A DNA stretch of 64,000 bases. Source: CAXMPK01 sp964195405. Its GTDB lineage: Bacteria; Actinomycetota; Acidimicrobiia; Spongiisociales; ZC4RG35. Location: contig CAXMPK010000119.1 of the NCBI GenBank assembly GCA_964195405.1, positions 51,337 through 115,336 on the forward strand, in the 5' to 3' direction. The translations under genes were made by a program, and so were the position numbers. Position 1 is the stretch's first letter. Every line of letters starts with the position of its first letter. A model generated the notes under the pieces. The model had not been told where the DNA came from. It worked only from the letters and a program-made list of their open reading frames with translations, and did not search any database. Shown here piece by piece: positions 1 to 6,830 of the stretch.

Positions 1-1968
1 TTCGAAGACTTCACCAGGACGGTGGTCTTACCGCAGGGTGACTTCGCCCAGTTTCTCACCGCCACCAAGGCGGAACGCCAGTCGTTGTTGCGAAGTTTGC
101 TGGGACTCGACATGTACACGGCAGTTCGTGGGCTGGCCAAGACCCGCGCCGCGGTTGCCGGGGATCGCGCTGAGACCGCCCATGCTTCGCTTGAATCTCT
201 GCAAATTCCTGATGATGAATCGGTGGTCTCCGCCGAACGGCGGCTGACCGATCTCGAAACTCTGTCCACTGAAATCGTCGAGCGGGAGAAGAGGCTGTCC
301 AGTCTCGACAAGAAGGTGGCGGATACGCGGGCCGAGGTTGATCGTCTCTCCGACGCGGCAACGCGATTGGAATCAATCTCACCGCCGGACCAACTCGAGA
401 GACTCGACGGTCTTGCCAATGACGCTCGTGACGGTGTCGCCCTGGCGGAGAAATCCCTGGAGGAGGCGCGTACAGAGGTGCTCTCGCTCGAAACACGCCT
501 CCGCGACCTGACATCACCTGCTCAAATCGCCACACATCGCATCAGCCATGAGAATCTTGGCGAACTGGAGGAGCGGATGGCCGCCCACAACCTCGAGCTG
601 ATCGAAGCCGAAGTGGAGGCTTTATCCGAGGAGTTCGATGAAACGGTCGGGCGACTCCAGGAGACCCGGGATTTGCTGGCGTCGGCTCGATTCGCCCATG
701 CTGCCCATGCTCTTGTGTCCACACTTGTTGTCGGCGAGCCCTGTCCGGTATGTGACCACGAGGTCATCGACATACCGAGCTACTCCACTCCCACCGAATT
801 GGAACAGCTCGAGGCGGATGATGTATCGCATTTGCAGGCTCGTGAAGCGGCCCGATTGAATCTGGACACTGTGAAGGGTCGCCTCACCAGTGTCCGGGCA
901 ACCCTCAGCGAACAGACAGAACAACTAGGTCGACTCCAAGAAGCTTTGACTGACATTCCAAACATTGAGGAGTTGACTGAGCTCGAGAGCCGGTACGACG
1001 AGATTGTCGTGGTCCTCGAGGATCGTCGGGCTGTTCAGGTGGTCCGCGACGGTGAGCTCGAGACCGCCAGGCAAAGCCTTGATGGCCTCGCTGACGCCGT
1101 CCGGCTTGTCGGCAAACAGTTGACCGCAGCTCAATTAGAAGTTGCCGATTTGAAGCCACCAGTGTCCGATGCGGATGATGTGGTGGTTCGCTGGAAAGAC
1201 CTGATCAGTTGGCGTGACGAGGCTCGTGCCGCCATCGATGCAGAGACTCTGCTCGCGGTGGACTCTGTTGCGTCTGCCAATGACAGGGCGGCCGACGCCA
1301 GACATGAGTTGACCTCGACACTCCGCGATGCAGGCGTGAAGGATGAGGAGCCCCATTCGGCCCAGGTGGCGACTGAGTTGGAGAAGGCCCGCCAGCTTGT
1401 TGCTGACTTCAAGAAGACGTTGTCCGCGGTCAACAAGCTTCAGGTGGAAGTTGAGGAGGCTTCCTCAAAGGCCACCGTGGCCGAAGCTCTCGCCGGCCAT
1501 CTGCGGGCGAACGGTTTTGAGCGATGGCTGATGGCTGGCGCACTCAGTGATTTGGTTGGCGGTGCCAACGGGTTACTCGGGGAGTTGTCATCTGGCGGCT
1601 ATTCCCTCCATTCGGATGACGTCGGTTCGTTCTCCATCGTCGACCATCGCAATGCCGATGAGTTGAGGTCCGTTTCGACACTTTCCGGCGGAGAGACGTT
1701 CTTGGTTTCCTTGGCCCTGGCGTTGTCTCTCGCAGAGACTCTGGCGGCTGCCGGCGGTGCACGTCTCGACACCATCATTCTCGACGAAGGCTTTGGAACG
1801 CTGGACACCGAGTCGCTGGACACGGTCGCATCTGTGCTCGAGGAACTCGCCGGCGACGGGCTCATGGTGGGAGTCATCACACACGTCAAGGAGCTGGCAG
1901 CGCGGGCGCCGACCCGGTTTGAGGTCACACGAGAGCCGACAGGCTCGGTGGTGGAGAAGGTCTCATGA
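1..1968 (+). CDS. sbcC: SbcC/Rad50-type nuclease subunit ATPase, 5'-truncated by window edge
   Basis: This is an SMC-like ATPase of the SbcCD (Rad50/Mre11-type) complex, which clips DNA ends and hairpins. The reading frame is open from base 1, so the N-terminal Walker A part lies outside the window and 655 residues remain. Visible parts are a Q-loop-like stretch near the left edge (LPQGDFAQF), long coiled-coil arms, a zinc-hook motif CPVC with cysteine codons at 742 and 751, the ABC signature (TLSGGETFLVSLALALS, about 1677-1730) and Walker B (TIILDEGFGTLD, about 1771-1806). Its stop overlaps the start of the NurA-like gene by 4 bp, so the two are probably co-translated. The partner sbcD would be expected just left of the window. 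Confidence 0.95.
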   Translation, partial: FEDFTRTVVLPQGDFAQFLTATKAERQSLLRSLLGLDMYTAVRGLAKTRAAVAGDRAETAHASLESLQIPDDESVVSAERRLTDLETLSTEIVEREKRLSSLDKKVADTRAEVDRLSDAATRLESISPPDQLERLDGLANDARDGVALAEKSLEEARTEVLSLETRLRDLTSPAQIATHRISHENLGELEERMAAHNLELIEAEVEALSEEFDETVGRLQETRDLLASARFAHAAHALVSTLVVGEPCPVCDHEVIDIPSYSTPTELEQLEADDVSHLQAREAARLNLDTVKGRLTSVRATLSEQTEQLGRLQEALTDIPNIEELTELESRYDEIVVVLEDRRAVQVVRDGELETARQSLDGLADAVRLVGKQLTAAQLEVADLKPPVSDADDVVVRWKDLISWRDEARAAIDAETLLAVDSVASANDRAADARHELTSTLRDAGVKDEEPHSAQVATELEKARQLVADFKKTLSAVNKLQVEVEEASSKATVAEALAGHLRANGFERWLMAGALSDLVGGANGLLGELSSGGYSLHSDDVGSFSIVDHRNADELRSVSTLSGGETFLVSLALALSLAETLAAAGGARLDTIILDEGFGTLDTESLDTVASVLEELAGDGLMVGVITHVKELAARAPTRFEVTREPTGSVVEKVS

Positions 1969-2876
1969 AGTACACCGTTGAGGCCTGGGATTCGGACTAC
2001 GGCGCACCTACAGACCCTGAGCTGGACGATGCCACCCAGTCAGTGGACGCTTCTGTTGAGGTGCCGGTCGATCAATGGCGGCCTCTGCTCCCTGAGGTCG
2101 ATCCGGTCGACGACATCCTCTTTGTCGACGGAGTCCGGCGGGTCGACGCAACCCTGTGGATCGACCAGCCACCCGATTTTCCTGCCTTCGCCCTGGCAGC
2201 CACATACGCCGCCGGTGCAGTCCGCTGCAATGGGACGGCACAGGTCGAGGTAGCGGATGTCGGGAGAGGTCTCTTCACTTCCGCGCCGGCCGACGACATC
2301 GAGACGAGTGTTGGCACCTATGAGATCAAGGCCACCAAAGGAACAACATCCGAGGAGCTCTGGCTTGGTATACAGCAGCGGATGGGCGATCTCGAGGCAC
2401 ACGTAGCGCACAAGGCCGGTGGTGGTGAGCTTCTAGTTGTCGACGGGCCGCTTTCCCATGCCCGTGATCTCGAAAATGCGGTTGGCTACATCAAGACTCA
2501 GAAGGTGCAATATCTACCGCTCGAATTGCGGTCGGTTCTGACTTCACTGCCGGCTGGATATCGCACGCCACTGTTTTTGACGACCACGTCATGGAGTCGT
2601 TATTCGTGGTACTTGCGGCTCGCCAATCATGCGGGTCCGGCGGGTGGGCTGGTGCGTTGTGAAATCGATGCGAACAAATCGGTCGCCGACGCTGCCAGAG
2701 TGGCCACGCGTGTCAGTGCGACGTTGCCCCGTTTTGCATCTGCAAGTCACAAGGATCCCCGGGCGCCGCAGAATCTCTATCCGATAGGTGGTCTGGAACG
2801 TGAGCTCCGACGACGGCTCGGTGACAAAGAACTGGCGGTTCGATCGTTGCGGAAGGCTTCAGCGGTCGCGGCGTGA
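1965..2876 (+). CDS. NurA-like nuclease-domain protein
   Basis: This 303-residue protein starts in an ATGA overlap with the sbcC stop, so the ATG at 1965 is well supported. I see landmarks resembling the NurA nuclease family: an early acidic motif (LFVDGVRRVDA, about residue 50), a central LLVVDGPLSH, then VGYIKTQKVQYL, a RYSWYLRL stretch, and a C-terminal YPIGGLERELRRRLGD. NurA proteins are 5'-3' nucleases that in archaea share operons with Mre11, Rad50 and HerA. Here the partner gene is sbcC, which supports a role in end resection. The last 18 bp overlap the convergent EamA gene. Family assignment is by eye and could be confirmed by profile search. Confidence 0.65.
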   Translation: MKYTVEAWDSDYGAPTDPELDDATQSVDASVEVPVDQWRPLLPEVDPVDDILFVDGVRRVDATLWIDQPPDFPAFALAATYAAGAVRCNGTAQVEVADVGRGLFTSAPADDIETSVGTYEIKATKGTTSEELWLGIQQRMGDLEAHVAHKAGGGELLVVDGPLSHARDLENAVGYIKTQKVQYLPLELRSVLTSLPAGYRTPLFLTTTSWSRYSWYLRLANHAGPAGGLVRCEIDANKSVADAARVATRVSATLPRFASASHKDPRAPQNLYPIGGLERELRRRLGDKELAVRSLRKASAVAA

Positions 2877-3764
2877 GGCCAGGAAGGCCCCAACAATCAC
2901 CAAGCCGACACCTGCGATGGCCAGCGGCGCAACCACCTCGTCCCGGAAGACGACACCAAGGGTCAGCGCGACCACCGGGATCACATACGTGAGGAATGCC
3001 GACCGGGTAGCCCCAACGCTCCCCACAAGGGCACCCATCATGTAGAAGGCGATACCGGTGCCTACTGCACCGAGTGCCAGCGTCGCTATGAATGCCGGCC
3101 AAGTGAAACTGGATTGGGTCAGGCCATAGATCCCGAAAGGGGTCACCAGGAGTGTCGCGCTTCCCAAGACGTGGGCCATGACCGGCAGCGAGCCATATTT
3201 CTGTGCCGCCGGCGTGACCATATTGAGAGCGATGGCATAACAGACCGTTGCCACCAGGATGAGGGCTACGCCGAGGGTGGCGGTGGCCCCTGTCCCAGCC
3301 GATGGGAGAGCTATGGCCACGATCCCGGCAAACCCAACGATCAGCCCCACGATTTGGAGTCTTGCGGGAAGGGCACGAAGCAAGATCGTCGCCAGGAGCG
3401 CAGTGAAGACCGGAGTGGCACCGTTGAGCATTCCCGCGATTGCAGAGTCGATCCACTGCTGCGCGATTGGAAAGAGCGTGAAGGGGATCGCAACCCAGAT
3501 CAGCCCGAGAAGCCGGAGTCTCGTCAGATCATCACGGTCGACGCGTGTCCGCCTGGCTTGGGGGAAGAGGGCGATCGTCACGGCTCCAAATCCAACTCGA
3601 AGCCAGGTGACCAAACCAGGGTGAAAGGCGTCGAGCCCAATCGCGATGAGAAGAAACGATGAGCCCCAGATCAGTGCCACGCCAAGGAACAGCCCCCAAT
3701 CGAGCGCGGTAAAGGCATCGCGATTGGTGCCGTGGGAGGTGGTCAGGATATGAGTGTTTGCCAT
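2859..3764 (-). CDS. EamA/DMT-superfamily transporter
   Basis: This is a 301-residue polytopic membrane protein with about ten hydrophobic segments in two repeated halves, as in EamA (drug/metabolite transporter) exporters. The first helix carries the typical GVALIWGSSFLLIAIG pattern and the second half repeats it with LGAVGTGIAFYMM and YVIPVVALTLGVV. The substrate cannot be read from sequence. It ends inside the 3' end of the convergent NurA-like gene (18 bp overlap). No clear Shine-Dalgarno or TANNNT element precedes the ATG at 3764. Confidence 0.9.
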   Translation of the reverse strand: MANTHILTTSHGTNRDAFTALDWGLFLGVALIWGSSFLLIAIGLDAFHPGLVTWLRVGFGAVTIALFPQARRTRVDRDDLTRLRLLGLIWVAIPFTLFPIAQQWIDSAIAGMLNGATPVFTALLATILLRALPARLQIVGLIVGFAGIVAIALPSAGTGATATLGVALILVATVCYAIALNMVTPAAQKYGSLPVMAHVLGSATLLVTPFGIYGLTQSSFTWPAFIATLALGAVGTGIAFYMMGALVGSVGATRSAFLTYVIPVVALTLGVVFRDEVVAPLAIAGVGLVIVGAFLASRRDR

Positions 3765-3814
3765 TGGTCAGAAGAACACCACGCAGGATGCGCTGGTTGC
3801 ATCTGAGTTCAAAT

Positions 3815-4447
3815 TCAACGCCGATACGGGTTCAGATAGTCCGGAGTGTCAACGTCTTCTTCGAGATCGGAAGCTCTGATCGGCTCACCCGCCTGAAGGG
3901 TCATTGGAACCACTCCGGCCCAGACCCCGCTGTTCATGTCTTCGAGCTCGTCGCTCGGATCCCCTGACCGGATCTTGGCTGACACCTCGTCGAGAGAGAG
4001 CCTGATGACAGATGTTTGCTTGAGCTCGCTCTCGGTGTTGGCTCGGATATCTGCTGTTCGCCCTGGAATCAAGGTCTCGATGATGACATCGAGAGCGTGG
4101 GCGTGCTGCTTGCCAGACACGATTTCTCCCCGACCATGGATTACAACGCTGCGGTAGTTGGCCGACGAGTGGAAAGCGCTTCGGGCCACAACAAGACCGT
4201 CGATGTGGGTGACCGCCACGCTGAGGGGTGATCCGTTTCGGACGGCCCGAGCGAGACCCATGGTGTTTGAGCCATGGAGTAGCACAGAATCGCCGTCGCG
4301 GGCATAGAGAGTTGGGAGCACCACCGGGCGATCTTCAACGACGTAAGCCGCGTGGCATACAAATCCGGCATCGAGAATCGCATTGATGGTCTCCCTATCG
4401 GTCACACCGCGTTCTGGGAGACGGTTGAGTGCCGTCTTGTCAGACAT
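3815..4447 (-). CDS. PPOX-fold (pyridoxamine 5'-phosphate oxidase-like) FMN-binding protein
   Basis: This 210-residue protein resembles the small split-barrel flavin-binding proteins related to pyridoxamine-phosphate oxidase. Supporting stretches are HAAYVVEDRPVVLPTLYAR near residue 32 (the strand pair with the conserved early histidine), LLHGSNTMGLARAVRNG, SAFHSSANYRSVVIHGRGE and a tail ending TPDYLNPYRR. Members bind FMN, F420 or haem, so the cofactor is uncertain. Its start overlaps the 3' end of gpsA by 8 bp, so it is the second gene of a gpsA operon. I see no functional link to glycerol phosphate beyond that coupling. Confidence 0.8.
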   Translation of the reverse strand: MSDKTALNRLPERGVTDRETINAILDAGFVCHAAYVVEDRPVVLPTLYARDGDSVLLHGSNTMGLARAVRNGSPLSVAVTHIDGLVVARSAFHSSANYRSVVIHGRGEIVSGKQHAHALDVIIETLIPGRTADIRANTESELKQTSVIRLSLDEVSAKIRSGDPSDELEDMNSGVWAGVVPMTLQAGEPIRASDLEEDVDTPDYLNPYRR

Positions 4448-5444
4448 CGTGTTCCGATTTCGCTTCCCTGGTCATGAGACTGAGAACAGCATCCCGAGGC
4501 GACATCCCTTCGTAGAGCACTTTTGCCACATGCTCCACGATCGGCATTTCAATATTCGCTCCCTCGGCGAGGCCGATAACACCGCGAGTCGTCTTGACGC
4601 CTTCGGCGACCATTTTCATTTCGGCTGTGACTTCGTCGAGTGTCCTGCCCCGTGCCAAACCTGCGCCGACACGATGGTTGCGGCTTTGAGCCGACGAGCA
4701 GGTTGCGATCAGGTCGCCCATCCCGGCGAGACCTGCAAATGTTGCGGGGCGACCACCGAGACTGATGCCGAGTCGGGTCAGTTCGGCAAGGGCCCGCGTC
4801 AGAAGCGCGGCGCGTGTGTTGTCTCCAAACCCAAGCCCATCGGACATTCCAGCCGCTATTGCCATGACATTCTTCATGGCCCCTCCCAGTTCACATCCAA
4901 TGACATCGTCATTGGTGTACACCCGGAACGTCGGGCCCATCAATACCGTCTGTATCGCCTGAGCTGTCGGCTCGTGACCCATCGCTATCACGGCAGCCGT
5001 CGGTTGCCCGACGATGATTTCTCCGGCGAGATTTGGACCTGTCAGAACGCCAGTGCGGCTCGGATCGTGATTGGGCGCCTCCTCATGAACCACTCGCGTC
5101 ATCGAGGCGAGAGTCCCTTCTTCGATACCCTTGGTCAGAGAGATGACCGGAGTGTCGTTGGCGAGTTGGGGCGTTAGGGTGCGAAACACCTGGCGAAACC
5201 CGTGCGAAGGAACCGCCATGATGATCGCGTCGGCGCCTTCGAGCGCTGCCGGCAAATCGGATGTCGAAGTGAGGAGTCGTGGCAGATCATATCCGGGGAG
5301 GTAGTCAGAGTTTTGCCCGGTTTCGCTGATTGAGCGTGCCAGATCATCACGTCGAGCCCAAAGAACTGTTTCAACAGATCTGGCGGCTATCGAGGCCAGG
5401 GTCGTGCCCCACGTACCCGCGCCGATCACAGTCACTCGTTGCAT
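4440..5444 (-). CDS. gpsA: NAD(P)-dependent glycerol-3-phosphate dehydrogenase
   Basis: This 334-residue cytosolic enzyme reduces dihydroxyacetone phosphate to sn-glycerol-3-phosphate, the backbone for phospholipids. The N-terminal Rossmann motif is VIGAGTWGTTLA. The family stretch SLTKGIEEG and the substrate-domain motifs ELGGAMKNVMAIAAG (catalytic Lys) and GLAGMGDLIATCSS are all present. Length matches the family. Translation starts at the ATG at 5444, preceded by a TAGCGT hexamer 7 nt away and no Shine-Dalgarno, suggesting a leaderless mRNA. It is divergent from ychF. The window also holds plsB- and plsY-like acyltransferases that would use its product. Confidence 0.95.
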   Translation of the reverse strand: MQRVTVIGAGTWGTTLASIAARSVETVLWARRDDLARSISETGQNSDYLPGYDLPRLLTSTSDLPAALEGADAIIMAVPSHGFRQVFRTLTPQLANDTPVISLTKGIEEGTLASMTRVVHEEAPNHDPSRTGVLTGPNLAGEIIVGQPTAAVIAMGHEPTAQAIQTVLMGPTFRVYTNDDVIGCELGGAMKNVMAIAAGMSDGLGFGDNTRAALLTRALAELTRLGISLGGRPATFAGLAGMGDLIATCSSAQSRNHRVGAGLARGRTLDEVTAEMKMVAEGVKTTRGVIGLAEGANIEMPIVEHVAKVLYEGMSPRDAVLSLMTREAKSEHDV

Positions 5445-5457
5445 CGTGGCGACGCTA
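5445..5457 (-). promoter_or_regulatory. Putative leaderless promoter -10 of gpsA
   Basis: On the minus strand TAGCGT (5457-5452) lies 7 nt before the ATG at 5444, and no ribosome-binding site is present. It fits a TANNNT -10 with transcription starting at or next to the start codon. I see no convincing -35. Confidence 0.45.
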
Positions 5458-5504
5458 GCTGTGAAAACGAGAAAACTGCCGGCGCCGTAGCCCCCTGTGG
5501 TTTC

Positions 5505-5519
5505 TAACCTCTATCGCCG
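5505..5519 (+). promoter_or_regulatory. Putative leaderless promoter -10 of ychF
   Basis: TAACCT at 5505-5510 lies 9 nt before the ychF ATG at 5520, with no Shine-Dalgarno between. Together with the gpsA element it makes a compact divergent promoter region of 75 bp. Confidence 0.4.
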
Positions 5520-6602
5520 ATGAGTCTCTCCATAGGGATTGTTGGCTTGCCCAACGTCGGCAAGTCCACCCTCTTCAATGCTCTTACCAATGCTGGAATC
5601 GTGGCCGCCAACTACCCGTTTGCGACCATTGATCCAAACACCGGCATCGTCCCCATTCCAGATCCACGTCTAGACCGACTGGCAGACCTGTTTGGTTCCG
5701 CGAAGAGGACGCCGGCGACAGTGACCTTTGTGGACATCGCCGGCTTGGTGAAAGGTGCCAGCAATGGGGAGGGGCTTGGCAATCAGTTCCTGGGCAACAT
5801 CCGTGACGTCAACGCCATCTGTCATGTGGTTAGGGCATTTGAGACCGAAAACGTCGTACATGTTGAAGACGGTCTCGATCCAAAACGGGACATTGGGATA
5901 GTTGAAACCGAGTTGGCAATCGCAGATCTGGAGACTATCGGGAGACGTCTCCCCAGGCTCGAGAAGGAGGCCAAGATCGACCGTGGGCTGCAAAGGCAGG
6001 TCGATCTACTCACCGAGCTCCAAGATGTGGTTGCAGCCGGAGAGCTGGTTGTAAGTCATCTGGGGCTGATGGAACGACATTCCGAGTTTGCAGATCTCCA
6101 TTTACTGACGGCCAAACCTGTTATCTACGTCTTCAACTCTGATGAGTGGCTGCTCGCCGACCCGGGCCGACGCCGGGAGCTGGAGCAGATGGTTGCCCCG
6201 TCAGAAGCGATATTCCTCGACGCGCAGATCGAGGCCGAGCTGATCGAGCTCGAGGCTGACGAGCGGGCCGAGATGCTTAGCGCTGTGGGCCAGGGCGAGC
6301 CAGGACTGGACGTCGTCATCCGGGCCGCCTACCGGACGCTGGGGCTACAGAGCTATTTGACCGGTGGAGAAAAGGAGTCCCGGGCCTGGACAATCAGGGC
6401 TGGCGCCACTGCACCGGAGGCAGCGGGTGTGATTCACACCGATTTCGAGCGTGGGTTTATTGCGGCAGAGGTTGTCGACTTCGACAGGCTGATCGAGTCC
6501 GGCTCGTGGGTCGCAGCGCGTGCGGGTGGTCTGGTTCGGACCGAGGGTCGCGATTATGGGATGAAGCCCAACGATGTCGTCGAGTTTCGATTCAACCTAT
6601 GA
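5520..6602 (+). CDS. ychF: Redox-regulated ATPase YchF (Obg-family)
   Basis: This 360-residue protein is a P-loop NTPase of the OBG/YchF group, a ribosome-associated ATPase (OLA1 orthologue). Visible motifs are the P-loop GLPNVGKSTLFNALT at residues 7-21, a switch region NYPFATIDPNTG, the G3 motif DIAGLVKGASNGEGLGNQFL, and an NxxE-type base motif region (FNSDE) in place of NKxD, as is typical of YchF. The C-terminal TGS domain ends in RDYGMKPNDVVEFRFNL. Length and order match the family. The ATG at 5520 begins the conserved N-terminus directly, and the mRNA is probably leaderless. Confidence 0.97.
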   Translation: MSLSIGIVGLPNVGKSTLFNALTNAGIVAANYPFATIDPNTGIVPIPDPRLDRLADLFGSAKRTPATVTFVDIAGLVKGASNGEGLGNQFLGNIRDVNAICHVVRAFETENVVHVEDGLDPKRDIGIVETELAIADLETIGRRLPRLEKEAKIDRGLQRQVDLLTELQDVVAAGELVVSHLGLMERHSEFADLHLLTAKPVIYVFNSDEWLLADPGRRRELEQMVAPSEAIFLDAQIEAELIELEADERAEMLSAVGQGEPGLDVVIRAAYRTLGLQSYLTGGEKESRAWTIRAGATAPEAAGVIHTDFERGFIAAEVVDFDRLIESGSWVAARAGGLVRTEGRDYGMKPNDVVEFRFNL

Positions 6603-6652
6603 GCTAGACCTCCCGAGACATAGCGGTAACCGCAGTGACGATTGGTGCCTAA

Positions 6653-6686
6653 GATGACGACGTCATCGATAAGATGACGTGTCATC
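6653..6686. repeat. Two tandem palindromes with 20-bp periodicity
   Basis: Two near-identical inverted repeats lie between ychF and the riboswitch: GATGAC-GAC-GTCATC at 6653-6667 and GATGAC-GT-GTCATC at 6673-6686. Their left ends are exactly 20 bp apart, about two helical turns. This is the geometry expected of paired binding sites for a dimeric regulator, just upstream of the glycine-cleavage leader. The regulator is unknown. Confidence 0.45.
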
Positions 6687-6690
6687 GACA

Positions 6691-6790
6691 CCGTCGGGAG
6701 AGCCTCGATAACGAGGCGCCGAAGGGGCAACACCTTCCCGGAATCTCTCAGGCATGTAGGACCGATCGGTCGAGGCTTCGCTGAAGGAAA
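6691..6790 (+). promoter_or_regulatory. Glycine riboswitch (single recognisable aptamer) in the gcvP leader
   Basis: The leader contains the conserved glycine-aptamer core: GGGAGAG at 6696-6702, a CCTCG-ATAA-CGAGG hairpin at 6703-6716, GCGCCGAAGGGGCAA at 6717-6731 and AATCTCTCAGGC at 6742-6753, where GAGAG and CTCTC can pair. It lies directly before gcvP, the expected target. Only one aptamer core is visible. Downstream is a 12-nt perfect palindrome (GACCGATCGGTC, 6760-6771) that may form part of a singlet/ghost-aptamer architecture. The expression platform is not clear. A CGGAG ribosome-binding site lies just before the ATG, so translational control is possible. Confidence 0.88.
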
Positions 6791-6830
6791 CGACAGCAGG
6801 GAAGGGCAATAGCTTGCTACGGAGACCTCG

